Shown here: piece after piece, positions 1 through 8,851 of the stretch
How the letters are laid out: every line of letters begins with the position of its first letter
Position numbering within the stretch: position 1 is the stretch's first letter
From: Chitinophagales bacterium
GTDB taxonomy: Bacteria; Bacteroidota; Bacteroidia; Chitinophagales; UBA2359
Direction of reading: 5' to 3'
NCBI GenBank assembly: GCA_016787295.1
Contig: JAEUUX010000074.1
Span: forward strand, 1-59,651
DNA length: 59,651 nucleotides
Notes under the pieces: generated by a model
Databases searched by the model: none
Told to the model about the DNA's origin: nothing
Seen by the model: only the letters and a program-made list of their open reading frames with translations
Translations under genes and position numbers: made by a program

Positions 1-178
1 CGACGAGCAGATAGTTGAACAGTATCTCCTCTCACCCCACGCTACCACCTATCACCTCCACCTAAAAGTACAACAAGGCACCATTAGTAGCACCGTTATC
101 AAAGGTTTTACAATTCCTGTTACTGCCATTTTTGACGAAACGGATAATATGGCGGCTTTGGTGGAGTTGTTGAAATAA
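1..178 (+). CDS. C-terminal fragment of a probable Uma2-family (DUF820-like) protein
   Basis: An open frame enters from the left edge (codons start at base 2) and stops with TAA at 176-178, giving 58 residues. The stretch TISSTVIKGFTIPVTAIFDE resembles the C-terminal part of Uma2/DUF820 proteins, a PD-(D/E)XK-fold family of unknown cellular role that is common in Bacteroidota and cyanobacteria. The catalytic core would lie outside the window, so the identification rests on a short tail only. The next gene starts 38 bases downstream on the same strand. Confidence 0.45.
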   Translation, partial: DEQIVEQYLLSPHATTYHLHLKVQQGTISSTVIKGFTIPVTAIFDETDNMAALVELLK

Positions 179-216
179 AATTAAATTTTCTATTCCGCTA
201 AGTTATACACCTCCCA

Positions 217-1113
217 ATGCCCATTCCACAACTATCCATCGTCATCTGCACCTATAACCGTCAAAAATATATTGGCTATTGCCTCGAATCTTTGTACCAA
301 CAAACTTTAGCCAAAGAAGTATTTGAGGTGCTTGTTATCAACAACAATTGCACCGACCAAACGGAGTCTATCTGTATGGCTTTCAAAAAACAACACACTG
401 ATTGGCAGTTCCGCTATTTTGTGGAACAGCGACAGGGTTTGTCTTTCGCCCGAAACAGAGGCATTGCCGAAAGTCGGGGCGAAATGGTGTGTTTTATTGA
501 CGATGATGCAGTAGCCGAACCCGATTTTGCCCTCAATTTGCTCAATTTTATGCTCCAAAAACCCGATGCCATTGGTGTTGGTGGGAGAGTCTTGCCGCGC
601 TACGAACAAAGCGAACCCGAATGGATGAATCCTTACCTCGAAGGCATGGTGAGCAAAAGAGATTTGGGCGATAAAATACAGTTGTTCAAAGGCGGCAGAG
701 GCGGTTATCCTGTTGGTTGCAATATGACCTATCGCAAAAAAGCCCTGCAAAAAGTTGGTGGTTTTAACGAAAAACTATTGGCACGTGCCGACGACAAAGA
801 TATTTATATGCGTTTGTTGCCCATTTCAAACCAAATCTACTATCTCCCAACAGCCGTCGTTCATCACCACATAGACCACGCCCGCGTTACGCACGAAGGT
901 TTTGTGCGCCTAAGCCGAAAAATAGGCAGCGAAGAACACATTAGAGCAAGAACAGAAGGTATTTTTGCCACTACTTTGCTCGGAGAAAGTTACAAACTGT
1001 TGGGAAGTCTTGTGTTAGCCGCCAAATATGCTTTGCAAGGACAAAGCACCAAAGGCAAATACATATTTTTGTGTAAATACTATACTATGCTCGGTTTATT
1101 GGAAGGAAGGTAG
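217..1113 (+). CDS. Family 2 glycosyltransferase
   Basis: A 298-residue GT-A fold glycosyltransferase that would transfer a sugar from a nucleotide-sugar donor, probably for surface polysaccharide or glycoprotein glycans. The N-terminus LSIVICTYNRQKYIGYCLES is the canonical GT2 opening beta strand, and FIDDDA near residue 92 is the metal/donor-binding acidic motif. NRGIAESRGEMVCFIDDD is the usual sequence leading into it. There is no signal peptide and no clear membrane segment, so it should act at the cytoplasmic face. The acceptor and donor cannot be read from the sequence. It stands alone and ends just before a strong bidirectional terminator. Confidence 0.88.
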   Translation: MPIPQLSIVICTYNRQKYIGYCLESLYQQTLAKEVFEVLVINNNCTDQTESICMAFKKQHTDWQFRYFVEQRQGLSFARNRGIAESRGEMVCFIDDDAVAEPDFALNLLNFMLQKPDAIGVGGRVLPRYEQSEPEWMNPYLEGMVSKRDLGDKIQLFKGGRGGYPVGCNMTYRKKALQKVGGFNEKLLARADDKDIYMRLLPISNQIYYLPTAVVHHHIDHARVTHEGFVRLSRKIGSEEHIRARTEGIFATTLLGESYKLLGSLVLAAKYALQGQSTKGKYIFLCKYYTMLGLLEGR

Positions 1114-1147
1114 CCTTACTCCCGTTTTTCCTACCCCCATAAACCAC

Positions 1148-1195
1148 AAATTTCCCCCTTTCGTACCCAAATTGGGCAGAAAGGGGGAAATTTTT
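1148..1195. terminator. Bidirectional intrinsic terminator
   Basis: A perfect 15-bp stem (1148-1162 pairs with 1179-1193) has a 16-base loop and is flanked by A and T tracts. It lies between the convergent glycosyltransferase and metalloprotease genes, so it can serve both. Confidence 0.85.
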
Positions 1196-1214
1196 ATATG
1201 GCATAATTGTTTTT

Positions 1215-3365
1215 TTATTCTTTCACCCAAGTTTGCACCAGCGTTTTTTGAGCCGTTGCATAACTCAAAAAATATACACCACTTGGTAAATCGATGATAC
1301 GCAATTGTATGGAGGCGGTATTTTTCACTTCTTGCTCCAATACTTTTTGACCCAACATATTGGTCACGGATACAGTACCATTATGCGTTGCGGAAGGCAA
1401 AAAGACGGTTAATTGTTCCTTAGCAGGATTTGGAACAAGGCGAATCGAAGGTTCGGGTAATACCGCATCTTGTCCCAAAGGTGTACCGTTGATAGCCACA
1501 TTGTCGATAAACAACCAATTACCGCCGCCTGTGGTAGTGCGGAATCGAACCAATAAATTTTGCCCTACAAAATCGTTCAAACTTACCGTTTCGGTACGCC
1601 AATCATTGGCAGTTTGTGGGGTTTCGGTACTCCGTGTCGATAGTTCTTCGCCTGCTTTGTTGTATACTTCTACATAAGTAGCACCACAATCGGTCGACAC
1701 ATCTATCGCCAATCTATCCACCAAATCGTCCAAATAGGCATAACTAACATCAAATTCTAAAGTTGCATCTTCTACTGTTCGCAAATTAATAACGGGCATA
1801 AATAGGTCATCAAAAGAATTAAGCACATTAAAATAGTCGTGAAATTCGTGCTTAATGGTCATCGAAGGATTTATCAAACCATCACTGCCAATAGCTTCTT
1901 TTACCCACTGCCAAGGCACTGCGTCAGCAGAGTCAAAAATCGTCCAACCTTGTTCGATATAAGAAGAGTCAAAGGTTTGCAAATAAGGCAAATCTACCCC
2001 ATCTCCCACGCTGAACACTTGATGATATTGGTCGTTTTGAGGAAAAGCATCGTTTTGTCCATTAGGCATAGTTGTATACACTTCCAAAGTGTGCAAACCA
2101 TTAAACATTTCGGGTGTACCGAGCAAAATAGCTGTTGCTTCTTGGTTAGTTGCCAAATTTCCTGTCCATGAATAAGGCGTTTGTTCAATGCCATCTATGC
2201 GATAGTTAATGGTAACAGAGGTGAGTGGTGTTGTTCCCAAATTTTTTATATTGGCAGTAATTGGTGCAACGGTAGCATAACAATAAGGTACATTTGGATA
2301 CACGTCCGTAACGGTAGCATCGTTGGCAGCAACACCTTGACAACCCAAAGATTGCAACAAACGTGGACGCATCAAAGCTATGGTTGCTCTCATGCGCTCC
2401 GATTGTCCGATAGTGAAGATATTTTTACCACATTCATCATCGGCATAATCCATATAGTTCATATACATATCGCTCACGTTGTCGCAAGTGGAGTGTGGAA
2501 ATGTGGGACAACCAAAATTGGCTTCTTCTTGCGAGGGTGTGTCTGCCACAAAATCGTCGGAGCATTCGCCATTATCTGTATTGTCAAACGTATGCCAAAG
2601 GTTAAACCAATGTCCAATTTCGTGAGTCAATGTGCGCCCATATTGATACGGGCTGCCCGCAATAGTGGGACGACCTACATAGTTGTAACGACAAACAATG
2701 CCATCAACTTCGGGGTCGGCACCAGGCAAATATGCCCATGCCAAAACACCCGATTGAGACTCTAAATTACAAACCCAAATATTCAAATAATGGTCGCGAT
2801 TCCAGATATTTTTACCTCCCGTTTGGTCAAAGTGCATTTGGGTCAATAAGGCATAGTTCGAGGTAGTACCACTCGTTCGGAAAAACAATTTATCGGTATA
2901 TGTTCGCGTAATACCGTTGGTAGGGTTGCCCTGTGGGTCGCGCGTAGCCAAACAAAATTGTAATTTTGGATTGCCCGAAAGCGGTTTAAAATAGTCGGGC
3001 AAAATGACCGTATCAGCATTCATGCGAGCAAAATCTTCGTTCAATACATTCATCTGACTATAAATCAGCGAATCGGGAATATTTTCTGTATCAGTATGAT
3101 AGAGAACGTGAAACACCACAGGAATTGTCACCACCGAATCACCTAACCATGTATTACGGTTCACATTTTGCAAAAATTGTTGTAATTGATGTTCCAATTG
3201 CAACCTTTGGGTTGATAATAGCGGGTTAGCTTGCTCGGCTGCCTGTCGAACAGGATTCATGCCACAAGGTTCATTAAACATAATGCCATTTTGGGCGAAA
3301 AGTGAGGTATTTTTGCCTCCTATTACTGCCCAAAGTAGGCAGATAAACAGTAATTTTGTTTTCAT
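1215..3365 (-). CDS. Secreted M43 (pappalysin-like) zinc metalloprotease with T9SS type A sorting domain
   Basis: A 716-residue secreted protease. It starts with a signal peptide (MKTKLLFICLLWAV...FAQ). The catalytic zinc site HEIGHWFNLWH lies near residues 248-258, followed by the Met-turn region MYMNYMDYADD, a combination typical of M43 peptidases. The middle part is beta-sandwich-like (CARDB-like and MAM/jelly-roll-like stretches). The end (NPAKEQLTVFLPS...GVYFLSYATAQKTLVQTWVKE) is a T9SS type A C-terminal domain that directs export across the outer membrane and is cleaved there. Two ATGs are possible, at 3374 and 3365. I prefer 3365 because the -7 box at 3385-3392 would leave almost no leader for 3374. 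The substrate is unknown. Confidence 0.88.
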   Translation of the reverse strand: MKTKLLFICLLWAVIGGKNTSLFAQNGIMFNEPCGMNPVRQAAEQANPLLSTQRLQLEHQLQQFLQNVNRNTWLGDSVVTIPVVFHVLYHTDTENIPDSLIYSQMNVLNEDFARMNADTVILPDYFKPLSGNPKLQFCLATRDPQGNPTNGITRTYTDKLFFRTSGTTSNYALLTQMHFDQTGGKNIWNRDHYLNIWVCNLESQSGVLAWAYLPGADPEVDGIVCRYNYVGRPTIAGSPYQYGRTLTHEIGHWFNLWHTFDNTDNGECSDDFVADTPSQEEANFGCPTFPHSTCDNVSDMYMNYMDYADDECGKNIFTIGQSERMRATIALMRPRLLQSLGCQGVAANDATVTDVYPNVPYCYATVAPITANIKNLGTTPLTSVTINYRIDGIEQTPYSWTGNLATNQEATAILLGTPEMFNGLHTLEVYTTMPNGQNDAFPQNDQYHQVFSVGDGVDLPYLQTFDSSYIEQGWTIFDSADAVPWQWVKEAIGSDGLINPSMTIKHEFHDYFNVLNSFDDLFMPVINLRTVEDATLEFDVSYAYLDDLVDRLAIDVSTDCGATYVEVYNKAGEELSTRSTETPQTANDWRTETVSLNDFVGQNLLVRFRTTTGGGNWLFIDNVAINGTPLGQDAVLPEPSIRLVPNPAKEQLTVFLPSATHNGTVSVTNMLGQKVLEQEVKNTASIQLRIIDLPSGVYFLSYATAQKTLVQTWVKE

Positions 3366-3384
3366 ATTTTGCATTTTACTTCCA

Positions 3385-3392
3385 CAAAGGTA
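3385..3392 (-). promoter_or_regulatory. Bacteroidota -7 box (TACCTTTG) for the metalloprotease
   Basis: It matches the TAnnTTTG consensus about 20 bases before the preferred start. No clear TTTG -33 element lies at the ideal spacing. Confidence 0.5.
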
Positions 3393-3529
3393 GGGGTTTT
3401 CGTTGGTAATTAGCGCTATGTTTCTCTTAGAATAGCCTGAAAATTATTTTTTGAACGGTTTTTTGCTTTCTAAATAAAGCAAAATCACACAAAATGCGAT
3501 TCGATGTAGTAAATAATGCTATTTAGCTG

Positions 3530-3537
3530 TATTTTTG
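3530..3537 (+). promoter_or_regulatory. Bacteroidota -7 box (TATTTTTG) for the thioesterase gene
   Basis: It matches TAnnTTTG 65 bases before the ATG at 3603. It lies downstream of the earlier in-frame ATG at 3516, which argues against that earlier start. Confidence 0.45.
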
Positions 3538-3602
3538 CGACTTATACAAGCATTTCTGCACACCCTCTCTTTTTTTACAAGCATAAAACCAAGCATAAAA
3601 AA

Positions 3603-4049
3603 ATGACTCCCCAACAAATTTTTGAAACCATGTATGCCAAAGATTATTTTAGTCAATGGTTAGGCGTTCATTTGCTCCACATAGCGGCAGGACGGTGTAG
3701 CCTTTCGATGCTCGTCCGAAAAGATATGCTCAATGGCTTTGGGGTATTACATGGTGGCGTGTCTTTTGCTTTGGCAGATAGCGCCTTTGCTTTCGCCTCC
3801 AACTCTCACCGCCGAATTAGTGTATCCATCGAGACCAGCATTTCGCACACCGTAGCTGTTTTCGAAGGCGACACCCTCACCGCCGCCGCCGAAGAACAAT
3901 ATCTCAACCACAAATTAGCTATCTATTATGTCACCATTACTAACCAACACCAACAAATTGTGGCACTATTCAAAGGCACAGTCTATCGCAAAACACAAGA
4001 ACATACGCCCTTAGACGAAACTCCGCCGCTGCCGATTAAGCCACATTAG
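3603..4049 (+). CDS. PaaI-family hotdog thioesterase
   Basis: A 148-residue hotdog-fold acyl-CoA thioesterase. The motif NGFGVLHGGVSFALADSAFA carries the conserved HGG followed by the hotdog helix with Asp, as in PaaI/phenylacetyl-CoA thioesterases. The length fits the family (about 140 residues). The frame is open from 3516, but those extra 29 residues are low-complexity and would precede the -7 box, so I chose ATG 3603 (MTPQQIFETMYAKD). The substrate is unknown. No other phenylacetate genes are present, so PaaI proper is unproven. The 3' end overlaps the convergent membrane protein gene by 14 bases. Confidence 0.85.
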   Translation: MTPQQIFETMYAKDYFSQWLGVHLLHIAAGRCSLSMLVRKDMLNGFGVLHGGVSFALADSAFAFASNSHRRISVSIETSISHTVAVFEGDTLTAAAEEQYLNHKLAIYYVTITNQHQQIVALFKGTVYRKTQEHTPLDETPPLPIKPH

Positions 4050-5085
4050 TTTCTACAGCTTTTCTCTTCCAAATAAATCCGTCCAAAATATAGTGGGTCA
4101 ATTGAGGTACGCTCAACAGCGGCACCAGCAAAAAATAATAAGGCGCAATATCCTCCGTATCTATGACAGCCCAACTAAAATTATCGTTCCAAATGGTGAT
4201 TTCCCATATCCATTCTTCCATAAAAGCAATAGCCAAAAGTATAGCCACATACAACAATATCCCCGAACCACCGCCTAAGTAATGATACCAACGCGGCGAA
4301 TCAGTAGCAGGTTGCTGTAATGTTCTAAAATACACCAATGCCATATAAGGAATACCATGCGTCACCACATTCAAAAAAGTAAAAATCAAATCATTGTTGT
4401 ACAACACAATACCCACATACCAAGACAAAGCCGTTCCCAGCAACCAAAGATGTTTGGGCAAATTAAAATACCGTCGGTCTATGTATTGCCAAAAATAATA
4501 CAAAATATAGACCAACATAATACCGACATAAACCCACCAAGCTATTTCCAAGCCAATTTCAGACCTAAAATGCCAAAATTCGTCTTCCACAAACCAAACG
4601 AAACGGCGCGGATAAGACAACACCCAAAACAACATCGGATATAAAGTACTACTATAAATCGCCAACCCATCTATCATTTGTCGCCCAAAATCGGGTGCTT
4701 CGTGTCGAGCATAGAGCCGCATAAAACCATATTGTTGTCGAACAAAATGAAACACCGCCACATAAGCCATCATCGACCAAAAACACAAACTACTATAACT
4801 ATATGCCACAACACCCAACCCAAAAGCCACCAAAGGAGCAACCATATACAAACGTGAGCGTTCTGCAAAGGCAGTTCGCGAAAAATAGGTCTTAAACAAA
4901 GTAGCATATACATGAGCCACATCAATAAAAACAATCAACAATAGCCATGTCCAAAAACCAAAGCGATTTTCCAAATTAGGAAAATACGCATGAAACAACA
5001 ACACCAATCCCACCGCCAACAAAGACGGCAATAGGATAAACAATAAGTCATTGCGCGGACTATTTATCCAAGCAGAATGCAACAT
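4036..5085 (-). CDS. Histidine-rich multi-pass membrane protein, last gene of the DUF4178/SpeE-like operon
   Basis: A 349-residue integral membrane protein with about 8-10 hydrophobic segments. Histidines sit at conserved-looking membrane-edge positions: DVAHVYATLFKTYF, FHFVRQQYGFMRLYARHE, VVTHGIPYMALVYF and QLTHYILDGFIWKR. Clustered His in a polytopic protein recalls membrane-bound di-iron hydroxylases/desaturases or Blh-type oxygenases, but no canonical HxxxH/HxxHH set is complete, so an enzyme role is only inference. It follows the FAD oxidoreductase gene in the same direction, separated by a dispersed repeat copy. I do not recognise a named family. Confidence 0.8.
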   Translation of the reverse strand: MLHSAWINSPRNDLLFILLPSLLAVGLVLLFHAYFPNLENRFGFWTWLLLIVFIDVAHVYATLFKTYFSRTAFAERSRLYMVAPLVAFGLGVVAYSYSSLCFWSMMAYVAVFHFVRQQYGFMRLYARHEAPDFGRQMIDGLAIYSSTLYPMLFWVLSYPRRFVWFVEDEFWHFRSEIGLEIAWWVYVGIMLVYILYYFWQYIDRRYFNLPKHLWLLGTALSWYVGIVLYNNDLIFTFLNVVTHGIPYMALVYFRTLQQPATDSPRWYHYLGGGSGILLYVAILLAIAFMEEWIWEITIWNDNFSWAVIDTEDIAPYYFLLVPLLSVPQLTHYILDGFIWKRKAVETNVA

Positions 5086-5131
5086 GGCAACAGTTTTTGG
5101 GGTAAATATTTTATTTTTTTATTTTTATTGA

Positions 5132-5235
5132 TTTGGGCGTTTCCCTACGGGTCGGGCTTTACAGGGCTTCGCTACCGCTTCGGTGCAAGCACCTGCCTGC
5201 GGCAGCCCTTACAATCCCTAACGCGCTTCGCCACT
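5132..5235 (+). repeat. Dispersed GGGCGTTTCCC...TCCCTAACGC repeat, copy 1 (subtype A)
   Basis: A GC-rich element of about 104 bp in an AT-rich gap. It begins TTTGGGCGTTTCCCTACGGG and ends ATCCCTAACGCGCTTCGCC. Its outer ends are complementary (GCGTT/AACGC) and CCCTACGGG forms an inner hairpin. It shares the GCAAGCACC...GGCAGCCCTTACA core with copy 3 (42482-42590). Confidence 0.85.
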
Positions 5236-5265
5236 CGAACAATACACATCTCAACAGCAACATCG

Positions 5266-6879
5266 TCAACTTTTTTCATCGTCCAACAGTTGGTCAACAG
5301 CTCTTATGCCCGCATGAAAAGCCTCCTCAAAAATAGAAATACCACTCCAATCACTATGGGCAAAATAAATAGTCGGCTGCCAAGTGTGTAACTGTTGCCC
5401 AGCACCATACAAAAAATTAGGTACAGGACAAATCATGCCATGTCCCCAAACGTGAAAATGAGCAGTTTCTATCAAAGACTCGATGTTGTAATGTGCTTTT
5501 TGCAACTCATCTACCACCATTTGTAACCATTTTTCAGGTGTATTTTGGTATACCTTTTGGCGTTCTTGGGCGGCTTGCCCCTCAAAAGCATGATAATAAG
5601 TAATAACCGCCTTGGGGTGATGTTGTTGCAAACTCTGGTGCAAATCATTGACATATCCCAAACCTTTGCCTCCCAAAATAACATTGTCCCACGATAAAGG
5701 AAAACCCACACCGCGCGGCATTTGACGAAGTGTAAGCGTTGCCACCAACCAAGGTGCGTGGTGAAACAAGTTAGCATCGGCAAGTGGCACATCAAACAAA
5801 CGTTGCGCCACATATTGCGGGCAGGCTACAATGACTTTTTGTGCCGTATATACCGTAGTTCGGTCATTTTTTGCTTCATAAACCCATACTTTAGCGCCTT
5901 TTTCGGTCTTTGTCACCCGAAAAGCTATGCTTTCCAATTGTGTTTTGCCTTTAGCATAATATTGCAATTTTTCCACTAAATAGGCATTACCTTGCTGCCA
6001 TGTTAGCACATTATCGTCTTTTTGAGGCGTAGAATCTCCTTTGCGGGCTGCAAAATAGTGGATACCAGCCCAAGCCGACACATAGGCAATGCCCATGCCA
6101 TAATCATCACGACAACAGTAATCGACATATTGCAGCAATTCGTTGGCAACAAAACCATTTTCTTTCAACCATTGCTGCATCGTCATGGCATCTAATTGGC
6201 GCAACAAAGGGTCGTTGCTGCTATTTTTAATCGGAATATCAAACAAAAATTTGCCATCTGCACCTTTTTGTTCCTTAAAAACTTCCATATATGCCAAAAA
6301 TTGAGCAATATTGTGTTGGCTTTCCTCCGATAAACCATAATCGGGAATCACTCCTTCCTGCCATTTGTTGTTGATAAACAAACGTTCAGCAGGTGCTATG
6401 GTAAGTTGTGCTTCGTCAAAAATTGGGTAATTTTGTGTATCATATCCCACAATTATCTCACTTTCCTCCAAAAAACGCAACAATTCTGTGTCATTGCGGT
6501 TAGGCAAAGGCAAGTAGTGCGCCCCCAAAGGATAAGCTGTATAGGCATTACTTGCTGCCCTACTATTGCCCCCCATTTCGGCTTCAATATCCAACAACAA
6601 AAAATCGTCCACTCCTTTTTGGCGCAAACGCCGACAAGCACTCAAACCGCTGATGCCACCACCAATAATGAGAATTGGTATCGTTTTTTCTTGTGTTGGA
6701 GCAGGAAATTGCAGGTTTCGGAGGCGATGCCCTATCTGATGGTTTGCCCCACTGATGCTCAAATGTGGCACAACGGTCGTCTTTTTTAGGCAAGCAGGAA
6801 AAAGCATATTCAAGCACGAAAGGCTGCCATATTGCAAAAAATGGCGACGCGAAAGGGGTTTATTTATTCCATTCTTCAT
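5266..6879 (-). CDS. Tat-exported FAD-dependent (amine-oxidase-like) oxidoreductase
   Basis: A 537-residue flavoprotein. The N-terminus holds a twin-arginine motif, SRRHFLQYG, followed by a hydrophobic stretch ending in FPAC, which suggests a Tat-exported lipoprotein. IPILIIGGGISGLSACRRLR (about residues 68-87) is the dinucleotide-binding Rossmann loop, followed by DIEAEMGGNSR as in flavin monoamine oxidases and phytoene-desaturase-like enzymes. The C-terminal WSGISIFEEAFHAGIRAVDQ is the usual last FAD-contact segment. The first possible codon (6882) is TTG; ATG 6879 is preferred. The gene overlaps the end of the SpeE-like gene by 20 bases, so coupled translation is likely. Oxidation of a polyamine made by the neighbour is a reasonable inference but not shown. 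Confidence 0.85.
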   Translation of the reverse strand: MKNGINKPLSRRHFLQYGSLSCLNMLFPACLKKTTVVPHLSISGANHQIGHRLRNLQFPAPTQEKTIPILIIGGGISGLSACRRLRQKGVDDFLLLDIEAEMGGNSRAASNAYTAYPLGAHYLPLPNRNDTELLRFLEESEIIVGYDTQNYPIFDEAQLTIAPAERLFINNKWQEGVIPDYGLSEESQHNIAQFLAYMEVFKEQKGADGKFLFDIPIKNSSNDPLLRQLDAMTMQQWLKENGFVANELLQYVDYCCRDDYGMGIAYVSAWAGIHYFAARKGDSTPQKDDNVLTWQQGNAYLVEKLQYYAKGKTQLESIAFRVTKTEKGAKVWVYEAKNDRTTVYTAQKVIVACPQYVAQRLFDVPLADANLFHHAPWLVATLTLRQMPRGVGFPLSWDNVILGGKGLGYVNDLHQSLQQHHPKAVITYYHAFEGQAAQERQKVYQNTPEKWLQMVVDELQKAHYNIESLIETAHFHVWGHGMICPVPNFLYGAGQQLHTWQPTIYFAHSDWSGISIFEEAFHAGIRAVDQLLDDEKS

Positions 6880-8374
6880 CAAAATAACGCACCAAAATTT
6901 GATTGTCTAAACGGTTAATCGCAATGTCTTTTGCCCGCATATCGGACGGAAAATCGCACAATTTGTTGAACCGAAAATCGTAGAAACGCAAGGGCGAAAC
7001 CGTTCGAAACGGGACATTGGAGGGAGAAAAATCTTGTTGGGTAGCCAAGCTAAAACCCCATTCGCCAAACGAAGGTACATATATATGATAGGCTTGTGCC
7101 TCTGCAAAAACACTGGCTAAGGTTTTTTGGATACACCAAAAAGATTTGGGAGCTACAAAAGGCGAGGTTGTTTGAACACTGACCATCGCTTGTGGTGACA
7201 AAACTTTCTGCAAACTTTGGTAAAATCTTTGTGTGTATAGTTTGCCCACGCTATAGTTCGATGGGTCAGGAAAATCGACAATTGCCACATCAAATTGAGA
7301 ATCATTGTGCTGCAACCACACAAAAGCATCTTGGTTAATGACTTTGACTTTGGGATTTTGAAAGGCGTTTTGGTTAAATTGCGTCAAAAGATGATTGTTA
7401 CTACAAATTTCGGTCATCTCTCTATCCAAATCAACTAAGGTAATCTGTTGCACATCGGGATATTTCAGGATTTCGCGCAACGCCAAACCATCTCCACCAC
7501 CCAACACTAACACTTGGTCGACACACTCCGCCAACGACAAAACAGGGTGTACTAAGGCTTCGTGATAGCGGTATTCGTCGGCAGAAGCAAATTGTAGGTT
7601 ATTGTTAAGGTATAGTTTGCAGTTGTTTTTTTGGTGTGTCAATACGATGCGTTGATAGGGAGTGGTTTTGCTCAACAAAATTGTTTCGTCATACAAGTTT
7701 TTTTCGGACCATGCCAAAATATCGTTGGCAAATATAAAGGTAGTAAGTAACAACAAAAACACCAAAATAGCTTTGACCTGTAGACGAATAGCCATGCTCA
7801 CGCGTTGGCGCAAAGCAACAGCCAGCACCCAAGCAATAGCAATATTGAGCATACCAAAAAACAAGGAGGTGCGCATCAAACCCAAATAAGGTACTAATAC
7901 CAAAGGAAACAAAACCGATGCCACCAAAGCTCCAATGTAGTCCACTGCAAAAACGTTGGACACCAAATCTTTGAACTGCAATTCGTCTTGCATTAGTTGC
8001 ATAAGTAGCGGAATCTCCAAACCCACTAAACAACCTATACTAAATACTATAGTATACAAGAGCGGTTCAAAATAAAGGACATAATTGAACAAGACAAACA
8101 GCAAAGTGGCACTTAAACCACCAATCACTCCTATCCAAATCTCGATGAGAATGAATTTTTCGAGTAGTTTGTGATGTATAAATTTGGCTAAATATGCTCC
8201 GATACCCATAGAAAAAAGGTATACGCCAATGATAAACGAAAATTGACGCACCGAATCGCCTAAAAGATAGCTTGCCAAAGCACCCGCTACCAATTCATAG
8301 ACTAAACCACAGGTGGCAATAACAAAAATGGCAATTAATAACCAATAACCATAGCTTGCATTTGGTTTATCCAT
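6860..8374 (-). CDS. Membrane-anchored spermidine synthase-like protein
   Basis: A 504-residue protein with seven or so membrane helices in residues 8-215, followed by a class I SAM-dependent aminopropyltransferase fold. The SAM-binding motif LGGGDGLALRE is at about 291-301, the acidic loop is VDLDRE and the catalytic-loop motif VDFPDPSN is at about 366-373, as in the spermidine synthase family. Fusion of SpeE to a membrane domain is a known variant, usually annotated polyamine aminopropyltransferase. The start overlaps DUF350 by 8 bases and the end overlaps the oxidoreductase, so the three are translationally linked. The real acceptor is unknown. Confidence 0.88.
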   Translation of the reverse strand: MDKPNASYGYWLLIAIFVIATCGLVYELVAGALASYLLGDSVRQFSFIIGVYLFSMGIGAYLAKFIHHKLLEKFILIEIWIGVIGGLSATLLFVLFNYVLYFEPLLYTIVFSIGCLVGLEIPLLMQLMQDELQFKDLVSNVFAVDYIGALVASVLFPLVLVPYLGLMRTSLFFGMLNIAIAWVLAVALRQRVSMAIRLQVKAILVFLLLLTTFIFANDILAWSEKNLYDETILLSKTTPYQRIVLTHQKNNCKLYLNNNLQFASADEYRYHEALVHPVLSLAECVDQVLVLGGGDGLALREILKYPDVQQITLVDLDREMTEICSNNHLLTQFNQNAFQNPKVKVINQDAFVWLQHNDSQFDVAIVDFPDPSNYSVGKLYTQRFYQSLQKVLSPQAMVSVQTTSPFVAPKSFWCIQKTLASVFAEAQAYHIYVPSFGEWGFSLATQQDFSPSNVPFRTVSPLRFYDFRFNKLCDFPSDMRAKDIAINRLDNQILVRYFDEEWNK

Positions 8375-8576
8375 GAACAGCCGCGCTAATAATCATGCCC
8401 ATTGCCAATATGAGCGATGCCATTACTATCGCCAGAGCCACATTTTGGTTGTGTACAATTTCGTGCCAAGTCTTTTCGGGTGTTAGTTTCTCCATTAGCC
8501 AATAGCTAATTAACAAAACAACAATGCCTACTAATGCAAAACAAAGGGCATTTAACATGGGAATAATAGGAATCAT
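8367..8576 (-). CDS. DUF350 family small membrane protein
   Basis: A 69-residue protein with two membrane helices and the DUF350 (YjfL-type) pattern: NALCFALVGIVVLLISYWLM, then LTPEKTWHEIVHNQNVALAI, then an Ala/Met/Gly-rich second helix. It corresponds to one DUF350 unit, whereas many homologues carry two. DUF350 genes often accompany membrane SpeE-like and DUF4178 genes, exactly the arrangement here. Molecular function is unknown. Confidence 0.82.
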   Translation of the reverse strand: MIPIIPMLNALCFALVGIVVLLISYWLMEKLTPEKTWHEIVHNQNVALAIVMASLILAMGMIISAAVHG

Positions 8577-8638
8577 ACTATAAATTTTATGATATTGAAA
8601 GGTGTTTGCGAGTCGTTGAGCGGTGAATGGCGCTTTAT

Positions 8639-8821
8639 TTACTTATGATGTACGCCCAATGAAGTAGGACTGTGTGTGTAAGGTAAACGTTCGGTTGTTA
8701 TTGTATCGCAACCTAAAATGATAGAGTTGGTGTACATATAGTAACAATATGTGCCATAGATGAGCAAAGCTACACTAAGCGCAAATTTGTTTTGAAGTAT
8801 AAATGACTTAATGGTGTCCAT
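8639..8821 (-). CDS. Small single-pass membrane protein of the DUF4178 operon
   Basis: A 60-residue product with one hydrophobic segment (FALSVALLIYGTYCYYMYT) and a short polar tail. It starts 30 bases after the DUF4178 gene and is followed 62 bases later by DUF350 on the same strand. I see no family signature. Support comes from operon position, an ATG start and the membrane segment. Confidence 0.6.
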   Translation of the reverse strand: MDTIKSFILQNKFALSVALLIYGTYCYYMYTNSIILGCDTITTERLPYTHSPTSLGVHHK

Positions 8822-8851
8822 GATATAAGATTTATTTTTGGGTTGTGTGTT

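Noticed and set aside
3516-3602. Upstream in-frame extension of the thioesterase
   Set aside because: It would begin before the plausible transcription start and adds non-family sequence.
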